Assembly: GCF_042453785.1 (NCBI RefSeq)
Contig: NC_091675.1
Location: 5,282,501 to 5,346,500, forward strand
Reading direction: 5' to 3'
Origin: Malus domestica
Taxonomy: Eukaryota; Streptophyta; Magnoliopsida; Rosales; Rosaceae
DNA length: 64,000 nucleotides
Shown: positions 45,891 through 58,445 of the stretch, piece after piece
Layout: every line of letters begins with the position of its first letter
How positions within the stretch are numbered: the stretch's first letter is position 1
Program-made: the position numbers and the translations under genes
The notes under the pieces: model-generated
Told to the model about the DNA's origin: nothing
Seen by the model: only the letters and a program-made list of their open reading frames with translations
Databases searched by the model: none

Positions 45891-47277
45891 GCGCAACTCG
45901 ATCACAATTATGTATTTTGTGCGAGTGCGTGTGACGACAATCAAAGTGGAGGAAAGAGTATATAGGGTTTAAAGCTACAGTTTGGTTTTTGTGTAAGGGG
46001 AGGGAGAGTGAAATAACAAGAAATTGAGGGACGTGAATGTGGTCCATCGACACGTGCAAATGATAGCATTGTCTTGGCTAATGATGGATTCCCACCGCTT
46101 CTTCCACTGCGTGGGTTCCCACTCCTATCATGCGACCCAACCTCCATCACAATTTGCATGTCCTCTTTTTCTTTGACCGACAAAGTACCCTCTTCATATC
46201 AATCATCTCAATCTTCCTCCTCAGTCCTCATCACTCGATCCAGCTGATCATGATCATACATTTTTATGAATTGGGATGTCGGAAAATATTAGTTACCATG
46301 ATTCAAATTATTGGCCGGGCCTTGATCATTTTTAGTAAGTTATAGAAATAAACTTTTGACATAGTTTTTAATTTGTTTAAGATCAAATGAAAACTTATTA
46401 AGAATGATCTAGAAGACATATGGTTGACATGTCCAAAGGTAATCACTAGATCATGTACGCTACAACAAATACCACATTATAATGACAAGGGTACGGCTAG
46501 AGAGTCTAAATTTTTAGACTATCTTTTGTGGATTTTTTTTCTTCATAAAAAGCGCCCAATCATCAACTATCAAATCATGTGATCTACAAAAAATAATCTA
46601 CAAATTTATTATTCCTAGCATTTTCCTAATTACAAACTTATCAATGTCATAAATACGATATAATTTCTTAGCATCGAATGCCAGGGCGAAGCCAGCTAGT
46701 AGATGCCCGTGCTCTAACGCACCTCAAGTTTAAAAAGATGAAAAACTTGGTGTTAAAATAAGCATTTTGTGAAAAACAAATTACTAATATTGCACAAAAC
46801 AGAAATTTAGTCTACCCCATAAACCTAAATTTCACTTCATAGTACAAGAAGAATAAATCAGCCCACACCTATATAATTTCTAACTTTACCTTTGATCGAA
46901 TGACATAACACTCACGCAGACTAAATTTTACAAGTTGTATAACTATTGCAAAGGCACCATCTGTTGATGATCTTACAATCATCAGCAAAGAAATACTGTT
47001 ATGACTTATGAGTCGCCTCCAACAAAATCACAAGAAACACAAAAATCAACGCCTCAAGTTTGAGCAACCGTCAGCTCTCAAAGATTCAAGTTTGAGTAGT
47101 AAGCTATAACCGCGCTATAAAAGCTTGACGAAATGAGATGACAATCACAACCGCAAAGACTCTCTAAGGTAAAGAGAAAGAACGATTGTATACTAAGAGA
47201 CGAAGACAGTTAAAATATAAGAAAAGCTACATGGAGATAAAAATGGAAGAAGAAGTAGGATTTTCGCCTACTTCAAT
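45891..47277. other. Intergenic region, no gene recognised
   Basis: Short frames only. 46680-46760 (GCCAGGGCGAAGCCAGCTAG...) resembles a degenerate transposon end. Confidence 0.4.
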
Positions 47278-47291
47278 ACCAAATTAAAATA

Positions 47292-47416
47292 TGCAAGTGG
47301 CATTTTACCACAGTAATGGAAATCTGTTGAGCCTTTGCATGAGGGTGTGGGTTCAAACCCCGTCAGTGACTAATCTAACTTCTAATCTAACAAAATATAT
47401 TTTTGGAAAAAAAAAA
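47292..47416 (+). mobile_element. SINE family B, 125 bp, 14-bp target duplication
   Basis: Contains GAGCCTTTGCATGAGGGTGTGG and GGTTCAAACCCCG (box B-like), then CTAATCTAACTTCTAATCTAAC and an A-run. ACCAAATTAAAATA is present at 47278-47291 and 47417-47430, a perfect 14-bp duplication. The length equals that of the minus copy at 43536-43660. Confidence 0.85.
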
Positions 47417-47430
47417 ACCAAATTAAAATA

Positions 47431-48345
47431 CGAGTCAACAATGAATTAATTTTTCGTTGTTTTTCTCGAAAGGGAGAGATAATCTTACTCCTTAACACTA
47501 GCTAGCAGCTAGGTTTTTCTATGTAGATAGTCATGTTAGACCAATGTCGTTTATATTGTGGGAAACATAAACTAATTTCTCTACTTCGTCAAGGGTACGG
47601 CCCACAAATAATTCCAATTTTTAGCTCGACAAATTTAGAGGGAAGTATGCATAATAAATTAATAATTGGGTTAATTCGTAGTTGAGTTACCGCAAATTAT
47701 GTGTAGGTAAAATGGGTTTGAGTGGTCGTTGTTGGTCACTTGCATTCATATATGTAATTAACTAAGCAAAAGAAAACCTTAAAAACAGTAAAAAATTTGG
47801 TTCACTTGAATCATAGAACGCCTTATTTGGGTTAGGTACAGAATGATGGAAACCTACCTATGTACCATGTCGGAGCAGATTTATGTTTTTTGACGAAATT
47901 TTTATTTTGTCGTGATTGAAGGAAGCTAATAGGATTCAAAACTTTTATATTTATTTTGTATGTAGTTTTTTTATGGTCTCTATCATTGATAGACATATTT
48001 TAAGTTTATAATAAAATAATTAATAAAAATTAAATTTATGAAAGTTATAAAAAAAATTACACAAAAATAAATGCAGAAGATTTAAACTCTAACATTCAGA
48101 AATGGGACTACGTGGAGTCAAGCTCATAATCTTAAACATTTTCTACAACGGTGTATTAATTATCGCACACATATACGTCAAAGAGAATGACATCTGTTCA
48201 ATACAATAATTAAATTGGAGTCGCCTTTCTAAAACGATCTTCTACTTTTTGAGTTTTTTAAGATTCAGATTGGATTTTTCATTTTTCACCATGCACGTAT
48301 ATGAAATTTCCCAGGGTAAGTCACTTTCATTTTCATAAAGGGTTT
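47431..48345. other. Intergenic AT-rich sequence, nothing recognised
   Basis: No open frame or repeat terminus of note. Confidence 0.4.
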
Positions 48346-48357
48346 TTTTTTTTTAAG

Positions 48358-49458
48358 GGTAAATATCAGTTTACTACCTCAAGTTTCGTGACTTTTAATA
48401 TTTGGTATATGAAGTTTTTTTCATTCCAGAGTCATACCTAAAGTGTTAATTTTGGGACAATCTCATACGTCAAACTGTTAACTATGCCGTTAACTGATGA
48501 CGTGGCGCTTATGTGGACAATGACTGGACGCCACGTGTCATTAAAGGGTCCACATGGAAATTAAAAATTCAAAAAATAATTATTTAAAGAAAAGTTAAAA
48601 AAAAACAAAACAAAACAAAACCCATATTGTCTTCCCCAAATCTCCCCGTGCCTACCCTTTCACCCCCATCACCCGCAACCACTTCCCTCCCCACTGCGCC
48701 TCCATCCCACCTTCTCCCATCCCCCACTTTCCTCCCAACTTAACAAAACAGGGGGCTAATGGAGACGAGAATCCAGCTGTTGTCACTCAAATTCGACGAA
48801 AGGGTCTCCATCGAATCGTTCATGGTATCGAATGTAAGGCTGCAGTAAAAGGTTGCAGGCGATGAAGATCAAGCATATCAGAAGAGAGGTTGGGGGTTCT
48901 GATGTGGGAGTTCATGAGGTCAAAGGCGGCGATAGAGGAGTTGAGGGGGGATCTAGAGAGAAGTGTACCACATGGGGTGGTGGAGTTGGAGGATGAGGGC
49001 GACAACTAGAGTTTTGGGATGGGAGAAGGAGGTGGGCTCGGGTGGCGACGATGGGATTTTTAGGAGGGATGATGGGGGATGGGATAAGGTGGGATGGAGG
49101 CGCAATGGGGAGGAAAGTGGTTGTGGGTGATGGGGGTGGGAGGCTGGGCACGGGGGGATTTGGGGAAGACGATATGTGTTTTGCTTTTTATTTTTTTATA
49201 TATATAATTTTTTTATAACTTTTATGTAAATATTTTTTTTTGAATTTTTAATTTCCACGTGACCCTTAATGACACGTGCGTCCAGTTAGTATCCACATAA
49301 GCGCCATGTCATCAGTTAACGGCAAAATTAACAGTTTGACTAAGATGTATGAGATTGTCCCAAAATTAACACTTTAGGTATGACTCTAAGACGAAAAAAA
49401 CTTTATGTACTAAATGTTGAAAACCACGAAACTTAAGAGTAATAAACTGATATTTACC
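48358..49458. mobile_element. Foldback element, ~1.1 kb, with GC-rich inner inverted repeat
   Basis: Begins GGTAAATATCAGTTTACTAC and ends GTAATAAACTGATATTTACC. Outer arms of ~250 bp mirror each other (TTTTGGGACAATCTCATACGTC against ATGTATGAGATTGTCCCAAAA, and paired CACGTG stretches at 48531 and 49256). The inner, C-rich half (48640-48740) is the complement of the G-rich half (49050-49180). Both flanks are T-runs, so a 9-bp T duplication is possible. Pro-rich minus-strand frames here are artefacts of the C-rich arm. Confidence 0.8.
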
Positions 49459-49465
49459 TTTTTTT

Positions 49466-50370
49466 TTATATCATAAATGGTATCTGAAATTGACCCATCC
49501 TATTAAGATGATATTTAAAATTGAAAATCAATCAATGTAGTTCTGAAAATGAATATCGCAAATCAATGTGATTATTTCGTTAAAAAATTTGTTATATATT
49601 GATATGGTACAAAACTAGTTCCCGTAAGTCCAATTAAATATTACCATATGGATTAAAATATTTAAATAAAAAACAAATATCATTTCCATATAATTAAAAA
49701 CTTGAAGAAAAAAAATGATCTTTCATCTTCTTCCGCTAAGCAATATGCAGACGTGGTAATGGCTTCTCGGTGAATTGCGTCGGGTGCTACGCAATCAGGC
49801 CGCAGAGCTCCATCAACACCTCCATTGAGATTGAATCCGAGAACAAAAACAAAAATCGGAATAAATTCAAATTCGATTCCGCTTGAACAATCCGAAAAGC
49901 TCGTCAGGATTTTCGGCCTGGTTTCACCACTTTCCTTCATTATCCAGGTCTGAAAACTCGGCGAATTCACCATCCGAGTAGGAATTGAATTTGGGTTACG
50001 GCGTTCCAAGCTATCTACTATGGCTTCCTCATCTGGGTTCGATAAATTGGAGCTTTGCCTCTATCGCGGGAATGGCAGCTGTGGTGTCGTGCTATGGTCC
50101 TTGTTTTTTTTTTTTTCAAGTTTTTAATTATATGAAAATAAAATTTGTTTTTTATTTAAATATTTTAATCTATATGGCAATATTTAATTGGACTTATGGA
50201 ATCCAGTTATGTGTCATATCAACACACAACAAATTTTTTAACAGAATAGTAACAGAATGACCATATTGATTTGCGATACCTATTTTTAAGGACTACATCG
50301 ATTGAACTTCAATTTCAATGACCATCTTGATGGGTAGGTCAATTTCAACAACTATTTGTGATAAAAACCC
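49466..50370. mobile_element. Pack-MULE-like element carrying a ~380-bp gene-like insert
   Basis: The outer arms, about 49470-49715 and 50103-50370, are long imperfect complements: TGAAATTGACCCATCC / GGGTAGGTCAATTTCA, and AAATAAAAAACAAATATCATTTCCATATAATT against AATTATATGAAAATAAAATTTGTTTTTTATTT. The interior (about 49716-50100) is GC-richer with a minus-strand frame (from 50009) containing PSFQTWIMKESGETRPKIL and GALRPDCVAPDAIHREAI, of no family I recognise. That pattern fits a captured host-gene fragment. Confidence 0.6.
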
Positions 50371-53088
50371 ATAAAATGGGTTATGATGAGGGTTCAGTTT
50401 TCTCAAATTGCACTATAAGGTTTTGTAATTGTATCAATTCAAATTTATGTCTATTTGAGCGACTAATTCTTTATTTGATTGATGAGTTTTTTTAGTCAAG
50501 TTAGTACAATGTGGCTTACGTGTCCACCCAATTACGGATTTCATGCTTATTTTGTTATCAATTTAATGAAGATTCAATTAATTCTTTAGACCAAGACATA
50601 AATTTATACAATTTTATAACCTCTGAGTAATGTGAAAATTTTAAATCTCATAGCTTAATTTGTAAATCACCCTAAACCTAAAAGGTGTAAAATATAATTA
50701 GATCTTATTTTTGCTATTGTCGCATATATGTTCACCATTTCCATCCATCAACATGAACATCTTTGTGATATTATATTCTGGGTTAATTTATAGAAGATTA
50801 TGTGGCTGCGAAAGTTGTAGAAAATTATATGTTGGCATGGAAAACACGTTCACAACGTGTTCATATGAATTACTAATAATAGTTATTACTTCTCTAATCC
50901 TAACTTTTCAGTCTTTGGAACATTTTCTATATGGATCATTTTCACTAATTTTAATGCATTTTATGTTCGCTTTAAATCTACACTGATAATATTGGAGCTT
51001 TTGAAAATTGATGTCTCACACTCACTAGCACTATCCTATACTATAAAACCAATTAATAATATAAGAAATAGTACACTGTTCATAAGGCCCTTAATTTTTC
51101 AAAGTGGGATTCACACTTTCAGATCATTTAAATCAGTGATAAATAAATTGACGGAAGAGAAGGAAAGTGAGTCGCATCAGGCAGACAAATCTTGACATAT
51201 GAACCCTTATTTATTTGTATATTAGTCATGCCTGGCTTTAATTTCAATTATATATATAGCCGCATTCACATTTGGAGTGTTGATATACCTGGGGCTTAAT
51301 TCCTTGGCAACAATATCTTGGTCTGTAATTCATATGGAATTCAGATATGCCTGGGGCTTCTTACTCACTTCAATAATCATCTACTTAAAAATAGTATTTT
51401 TTAAGGGTTTGAGAAGAGAGTTGGTTAAATATAAAATCCCCTGCCTGCAGTTGCTATGCTTTTCCAGTGAGATACATATTAATCTTTCTGGCAAAAAAAA
51501 ATTACTTCCACGCGTGCTGTTCTAAATTTACATGATAAAGTACTGCAAATTATGTCTGAAGAGCATCCATTCATGCATGAAACTGCTAGAACAACAACTC
51601 CATACTTTTTGGGCCCTCATGCAACATGAAATGAACTTCATATCAAAAGCACACGCAGGTGATTGTGATGATTCATATTGACTGCAATGTTTGTTCCTAG
51701 CTGAATCAAGTATATATCTGCAAAACCCATCACACGTGTTATGCTCAATTACTCTCCAAAAATTAACTGTCCGTGATTGCTCGCAGTTATTATATAGATT
51801 ACCCAAAAACTCATCATTCTATGCTGGGCTGGGAATTTTATTTCACCCATTCATGCAACACGTGTAACATACGTACTTATATACATATATACATCTAAGA
51901 AATGTACGTAATTAGGACGGCTCTGAGAAATACAGGTGGTGCCATAGCACTGTACTCTCAAAAGTTTAGAGATGACACTGTATATAATGTTTCTCAATGG
52001 CTTTGGTGCTGCTGTCAAGATATTGGCAAACAAATGTTAAATTAAATTTGGGCAGAAAGTGGGACTTGTGAGGTTTTATATAATACTATTTGGGAAATTG
52101 GAACTACGAACAATCCCCAAAAGAAGGAGCCAAAAAGGATACAATATTTAGGGAAATGTCATGGCACACCTATTTGGCTTGGCATGCATTCAGATAGATT
52201 TGGTAGGTCGAATTGTGTGAGTTTTTACAACGTTGTATACGACTAAAAGAGTGAAACTAAAGACTACGACGGCATTCACAAATCACAAGTATATATTTAT
52301 TTGATTCGTATCTTGAAAAAGAAAAAGGGCAAGGGGCAAAGAGTAGTTCCCATATTCAAGTTTTGGGATTGGAGGAATCCTATTATTCTCCCTCCCTCTG
52401 ATTAGATCTGTCCTCCTGGCTAGCTTTTTTGCGGAAAAGCTGGAGAGAGAGCCAAAGCCAAAGAAGGACACCGAAAAGCATGGACACCTTATCATGAAAG
52501 CAAGAAAAAAATGACCAGATCTGACGGGCCAACCCGAACGCACATACACACTCACACACCCACACGTTTGTTACTGCAGAAAATTATTGTGTGATACTAA
52601 CAGTAACATAACAACAAACCTATAAACTCGTAATTACAAAAGAAAATTATTATGCACTATTAAAATAATGAAAAACTATTGTGCACTACTAGAACACAAC
52701 AGTTTTTTTTTTTTTAACTATATTGTGCATGTTAGAATATGGTGATAATAGGTTTATATTTTAGTATTCGCTTATATTACGATTAGCAAATTAATTATAT
52801 TACCTAATCGTGTTTCAGCACGAAACAAATAATTTATTACTATGAAAATTAAATTTCTCCATATTTACCATCACATACTAACAAGTCTCCTGCATACATC
52901 TCTCTCTCTTTCTCTCTCTCACACACACAACATTCTCTTTTTTCTTGCTTTATCTTTTCATATTTTTAGTGTGGAAAATCTCAAGTCAACCGCACCTCAT
53001 CATTTGGTCTTGGTTGTTCCAAACACCACCTCATTTCCCACTTTGTCACTTTAATAACACTGATCATGATACTCGTTTTCGGCCCTCC
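50371..53088. other. Intergenic region and WOX4 upstream region
   Basis: AT-rich with scattered short frames and no domain. A CT/CA-rich stretch at 52895-52930 (TCTCTCTCTT...CACACACAAC) is typical of plant promoter-proximal sequence. WOX4 control elements should lie here but cannot be named. Confidence 0.4.
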
Positions 53089-53095
53089 TATATAA
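53089..53095 (+). promoter_or_regulatory. TATA box of WOX4
   Basis: TATATAA 60 bp before the ATG at 53149, which would give a short leader of about 30 nt. Confidence 0.5.
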
Positions 53096-53148
53096 TTACA
53101 TGCTATCTGGCTCCAAGGCTCTGTCATTCAGTACTCCACTCACCACAT

Positions 53149-54361
53149 ATGGGAATGAGCAGCATGAAGGTGCATCAGTTCGCACGTGGACTCTGGGAAC
53201 ACGAACCCTCCCTCACGCTTGGCTGCACCAAACGCTTACGCCCTCTTGCTCCCAGACTGGCCAACACGGCCGCCGCCTCCGACACTACTACCACCCTCGC
53301 TCCTTTCGATCTCAAGAGTTTCATCAGACCTGACAGTGGCCCCAGAAAACTTGGATCTTCTAACCAGCTTCAGGAGAAGAAAGATTCCCCTCACCCTCAG
53401 GTACTAAAAATATCATTAATTCTAAATTTATCATGCAATCATACATTGCTTGCATGCCCTCAACACCTACGTTACCTGAACATAACTAGTTTGACAAACA
53501 GGTGCTTAGACTGTGAATTTAGACCGTAAATTTTGTTCATATTCAGTTTAATAAACCATCAAGATTCATAAGGCAATATAAGCAGTCTGACAATAGAACA
53601 TCTGCATACTTAATATACGACCTTAAGGTAAGGAGAATAAAATGAGTGTGCTGAAAAATTGTGATGGTGCAGGTAGAGACGCACCCAGGAGGGACACGCT
53701 GGAACCCTACGCAAGAACAGATAGGGATACTAGAAATGTTGTATAGAGAAGGAATGCGCACTCCTAATGCACAACAAATAGAGAAAATCACGGCTCAACT
53801 TGGCAAGTACGGCAAGATCGAAGGCAAGAATGTGTTTTACTGGTTCCAGAATCACAAGGCACGCGAGAGGCAGAAGCAAAAACGCAGCAGCCTTGGCCTC
53901 AGCCACTCTCCAAGAACACCGACTCCTGTAATTACCACCGTAAGTAACCCCTATTTAGTCATAAAATGAATTTTATTAGTTCAGCCTCTGGGGTTAGCTC
54001 GGTAATAAGTGTGGAAAGGGGGATGGGTAGGAGTAGGCTAGAGATATATACAAGGTCTAAAACCTTCCTTTGTAACAAAAAAGGGGTGGTTATTGTTTGT
54101 ACTATATATTTTTACTTTGAATATTCATCCAACTTACGTATTTTATATGTTTTGTTTTTGCAGCTGGGAGAAGTAGTGGTGGAAAGAGAGGAAGATAATC
54201 CGTACAAGAGAAAGTGTAGGAGCTGGGAATTTGATTGCTTGGTAGAAGGTGATCATAGTAGTAGTACAAGTAGTGTAGTATGTAAGCTCGACAACGACGA
54301 CGCCGTTGAGGGAGGTAGAACTCTGGAGCTCTTTCCATTACATCCAGAAGGAAGAAGATGA
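53149..54361 (+). CDS. WOX4: WUSCHEL-related homeobox protein WOX4, three exons
   Basis: Exons 53149-53400, 53673-53939 and 54164-54361 with GT-AG introns give ~238 residues. The N-terminus has the WOX4-specific MKVHQFARG...[17 protein letters not shown], followed by [16 protein letters not shown]. The homeodomain lies at about 87-155: [39 protein letters not shown] and [19 protein letters not shown]. The C-terminal [13 protein letters not shown] contains the WUS-box (TLELFPLHP), which recruits co-repressors. WOX4 acts in the nucleus to keep procambium and cambium cells dividing downstream of the TDIF-PXY peptide signal. The start is the first ATG after the TATA box; the family usually starts at the MKVH methionine (53164), so five extra residues are uncertain. 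The protein is close to the Arabidopsis length (~250). Intron 2 carries a short repeat-like insert (53980-54090). Confidence 0.95.
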
Positions 54362-54878
54362 TGAGATCTGCTTAATTTGACACTGGCATTTGCTTTCCTT
54401 CTTTTCTTATTTCGGGAAAGAAGAAAGGCAAGCAATTGTCTCTTAATTTGTACTGAATGCCATGCTTCAACTTCTACCTTTTGAACCAAAAGCACTTTTA
54501 TTCCAAGCTATCTCTATCTGTGATGGTGGTGCTGGATGTCACTATTTTGACTAGAGCAACCTAAAACGTTGAATCGAAGCTTTTTTAGGTTAAAAGCGGG
54601 AATCCTGCTTAAGATTGGACACTGAAGTCCACGTACCTACTTCTCCTTCTTCCCTAGTAGTAAGTCGTAACGTCTCCTTTCATCTGGATCTTTGCAATTC
54701 AAATTGGGAAAGAGAAATGCCTTCTAGCGCCAATGTCAAAAAAGTATATTAATGCGATCCACCACTTATATGACTTTCATAAAAGTTGCCATATCATTAT
54801 CATTGATTATTAAGAGACGTGCATTATTATTAGTTTTTCATCATTGCCTTCCGTATTTCTTTTCTTTTTAAAGACACT
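54362..54878. other. WOX4 3' untranslated region and spacer
   Basis: No further gene; ends at the hAT target duplication. Confidence 0.45.
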
Positions 54879-54886
54879 GCAGCTAG

Positions 54887-56177
54887 TAGGGGTTGGCGCG
54901 GTGTGGTTAGGTGCCGTTTTGAGTGAAACAGCAACGGAAATTGAAACTTTTTGTGGTGCGGTTCGGTGCAATTTCAAAAGGTTTTGGTTCGGTTTTTGAG
55001 AAAAAAATATACAACTTAAAATATACACATATTTACACATAAGACGGTCTTATTTTCCTCATATATTAATTAATGAACATGCAGCAAAAACAGCAACAAT
55101 AATGCAGCAAAAAGTAGCGGCAAAACTGCAAAAAAAAAACAGCAAAACTGCATGAAAAATGCAGCAAAAAAAAGCATAAAAATGCAGAAAAACTACAGAA
55201 AAACTGCAGCAAAGTTGCAGAACAACAACAACAAACCTGTACCAAAACTGCAACAAATGACAACTACTAAAATTGAGACAACATCCAGTGCATCAATGAG
55301 TTTAAATCCTTACGTATCACATCTACTAAAATTCAACTTGATCACCAATCACAGTACTTTACTACAACTAAAGTTCAAACTTCAAAGTTTCAAACAAATC
55401 AAGGCAATATAGTAAAATACGAACAAGTGTGAGGATGTGAGTAAATAAAGAAAACAAAATCCAAAGAGAAGCAGGTGAAAACAGTGGAGGGTGGTTCCTA
55501 AAGAAATTAATAATTTAGAACTTCCCTTTTGATTCACAAACCCTATCCCTAAAATTAATTATAAACCCTAACCCAATTCCCCTTTTGAATCTTTGGTTCA
55601 AACGAACCCTAACTCTAAAATTAATTTAATTACAAATTATTAACTAAACTAACTAATACAAGTTCTAAGTTCTTATCATATTAGCTGGAACGAAGAGCAG
55701 GTGAATGATTTGCCAAGTCTGTTTTGCATAGCTTTTGATTTGCAGAGTTCAGGGCTTGCAGATGAAGGGGATCTGGGGATGCAAGCAGTAAAGTCGCAGA
55801 GATGTAAGCAGCCAGTTCGCAGAGATGCAAGCACCGAGGGCACTGATGTCGACTGTGGAAGAGATGAAGATGACTTTTGAGAGAGAGATGCAGATGAGTT
55901 TTGGGAAAAAGAGAGACAAACTAATGTATCATGTATGGACTCGAATAGTGGTGCAAAATTGGATGACTACTGTAGTTGAACTAATTAAAACATAACATTC
56001 AATATATGATGCGGTTTCGTTTTCAGTTTCGGTGCGATTTTGAAAACCCAAAACCGAAACTAAACCGTTTTCTTTGCCGCAGTTCGGTTTCGAAACTGCA
56101 ACCATTTCAAAATTGCAAAACCAAATCCTTCGATTCGTGTTTCGGTTTCGGTTTTCGATTCCAAGTGCCCACCCCTA
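54887..56177. mobile_element. hAT element, 1291 bp, non-autonomous, perfect 8-bp target duplication
   Basis: Starts TAGGGGTTGGC and ends GCCCACCCCTA (10 of 11 complementary). GCAGCTAG is present at 54879-54886 and at 56178-56185, the 8-bp duplication of hAT insertion. The interior has CGGTTCGGTTTTTG-like subterminal phrases and a GCAAAAA/GCAGCAAAA low-complexity tract at 55080-55260. No transposase. Confidence 0.85.
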
Positions 56178-56185
56178 GCAGCTAG

Positions 56186-57955
56186 TGGAACTAGGTAGGA
56201 GTGGGATTTTCATAACTGTAGGCAAGCGATTAGCTACAATAAAAGGGAAGAATGACATATCATATGCGATTTGAAATAGCAAGAATTTTGGAATGGACCA
56301 TCTAATAGTATGGATCAAGTGAATGATGAACAACTGAGTTTGCAACCAAATATCCAATGGCTAAGGATCCGACCAGTATCTCGATGCATACTACACTCCG
56401 GTTCATATTTGACAAACTCTTAAAATAGACAGATACTTAGAATTTCTTAAGAATTTCTTAAGAATTTGAAATCGATGTTATTCGTAATGGTAAGAATGAT
56501 ACTCTATAATACATAAATATGTGACAAGAAAAGAGCAAAAGTGTAAAAATATGGTGAATAGAACTTTCAAAATGGTAATTTGCAAATTAAATAAGAAAAA
56601 AAATGTTGAATTATAACAACTTTGTTATTAAATGGATCTTTATGATCACCATATATAACCAAACAAAGAGTTTGTCTTATGCACGCATGCATGCAACGGC
56701 TTTTGAATATATATGTGATATGTGTGTGTGTGTGTGTATTAGTGCTAATTAAGTAGCTTATCTCCAACACAATACTGTAACATTATTGCATGAATTTGTT
56801 TCATGCAACCACGCAGATGAGATAATAGATTTTGATGGGCCACGCATATATATGGCAATCATATCAGTATCTCATAGTTGACTATGCCAATCAACTTTTG
56901 TTTGCGCATCAAAAGAGAGAATATCCCAAAAACTGTGTCCATCTGGGCAAAATATTTACCCAAAAAAAAAAAAATCTGGGCAAAATATTATTTATATTCA
57001 AAGAAACTTCTGATTGGAAATATGAATGAGGTTATGTAGTATTACTGCGGTGATTCAGTCCCATCACGACCGCATAATTTGACTTGTCATGCACCGATTA
57101 TTGATGAATTTATCGTGCTGGTTGCATGATTCATCTTCATGCATGTGTCTGATATACACGTACCAAGTGTCGCATTTTACAACTCATAAATGATTCAATG
57201 AGCCGTTCCAACCGTCTATTATATTTTTATACGAGGGGATATTTGTACCTAAATTATTCTAAGAGAAGAGGAGAGGATTTGAACTCGAAATGTAGGGCGT
57301 AGATGAGAAATGTCGGAACAATCCATCACTTAAGCTCGTTGCAAAATCATATGAGGTCGGTAAGATTTTATCACAAAAGAATTCAATACAAATAATTATT
57401 AAACCACTCAATATAAGTTGTATTCTGTTATATTCGATTTTGAAGTTAAACTTTACATTCTTCGACAAAACTGAATGGAACAATTTTAATAACATACGTA
57501 TTTCAATTGCACTCAATTGACCATTGCCCACACAAAAAAAAACCATTTCCCTCTATTCTTTCTCACTTTCTATGATCCCTATCCTTTGTATCAATTGTCC
57601 TAGTGCGACAACCCTACTGAATTTTTGAATGCTCCTAGTTTAAATATGATAATTCCTCTCCTAGTTCGAATAATAATTTCAGCATTCGATGTTTGACGAT
57701 TCATAAGGTTGGTTAATAAATTAATACATTTTTGCGCATGTTTGGTATCCTTAATCTAATTCTCATGCGCTGGATTAAGTTTTAAAGTCTTGAGTTTGAA
57801 TTCCATGCGAAAACTACATATTCTTATTACCTCTCGTTATTTGTTCGAGTCCAACCCAGTCTTCATGAAGAATGCGTAGGGTTAGGACCCAATTCATACA
57901 CCAACCAAAAGAGGTCTATCAAGCCGAACTCCAACACAGGTTTGTAAGTTTGTAA
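56186..57955. other. Intergenic region, no gene recognised
   Basis: Contains a GT/GTGT microsatellite at about 56720-56740 and short frames without domains. Confidence 0.45.
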
Positions 57956-57959
57956 TATT

Positions 57960-58206
57960 TGGGCTTCTATCTCATATATTATGGGCCTAGAAGAACAAGC
58001 ACTTCATACCCAAACCAGTCATGACATAAGAAACTTCGTGGGCCTGGTGCGTCACATGCCCCGACACTGAGTCACTGTACAAAGTCCGCTGACCGTTGTA
58101 GCCGTTAATCAAGACACGAAAATCCGATCCGACGGCCCGTATTTAGTCTCCAAAGGCAAACTAGGGTTTTCGAAAGGCCACGCCCTCACCGACGCACCCT
58201 ATATAA
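57960..58206 (+). promoter_or_regulatory. PABP promoter: Site II, telo-box and TATA
   Basis: TGGGCY (Site II) at 57960, 57982 and 58039, CTAGGGTTTT (telo-box, reverse) at 58161, and TATATAA at 58200-58206. Site II with telo-box is the known signature of plant genes for the translation machinery, bound by TCP and related factors in dividing cells. Confidence 0.6.
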
Positions 58207-58267
58207 GTGAAGCAGTTGACTCCCCAGCCGGTGCGGTGCAGTTTTTTACTCTGCCCTCCTCCACATC

Positions 58268-58445
58268 AAAAACCCAAAAAAAAAAAATTTATTTCATTTT
58301 CCGTCCGTCGTGCCGGTTCGGATTCCGGACGATTTATCCCCAAAAAATCTCAGAAAAACCAAAAATTCGGTCGCAGTTTCATTTCCGGTCCTTAGGTTTT
58401 TGCAAAATTTTAATTTCGGTCCTTTGAGTTTGCAAAAAAAAAAGG
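58268..58445 (+). promoter_or_regulatory. A-rich tracts in the PABP 5' untranslated region
   Basis: Oligo(A) tracts at about 58268-58287, 58340-58367 and 58434-58444 lie between the inferred start of transcription (~58230) and the ATG at 58483. Animal PABP mRNAs are repressed by their own product binding A-rich leaders; the same is inferred as possible here. Confidence 0.45.

Noticed and set aside
48820-49151. Proline-rich minus-strand frames
   Set aside because: They are the C-rich arm of a foldback element read in translation.
52945-53148. N-terminal extension of WOX4 upstream of 53149
   Set aside because: The frame is open but contains the TATA box and lacks WOX4-like sequence; the family starts at MKVH.
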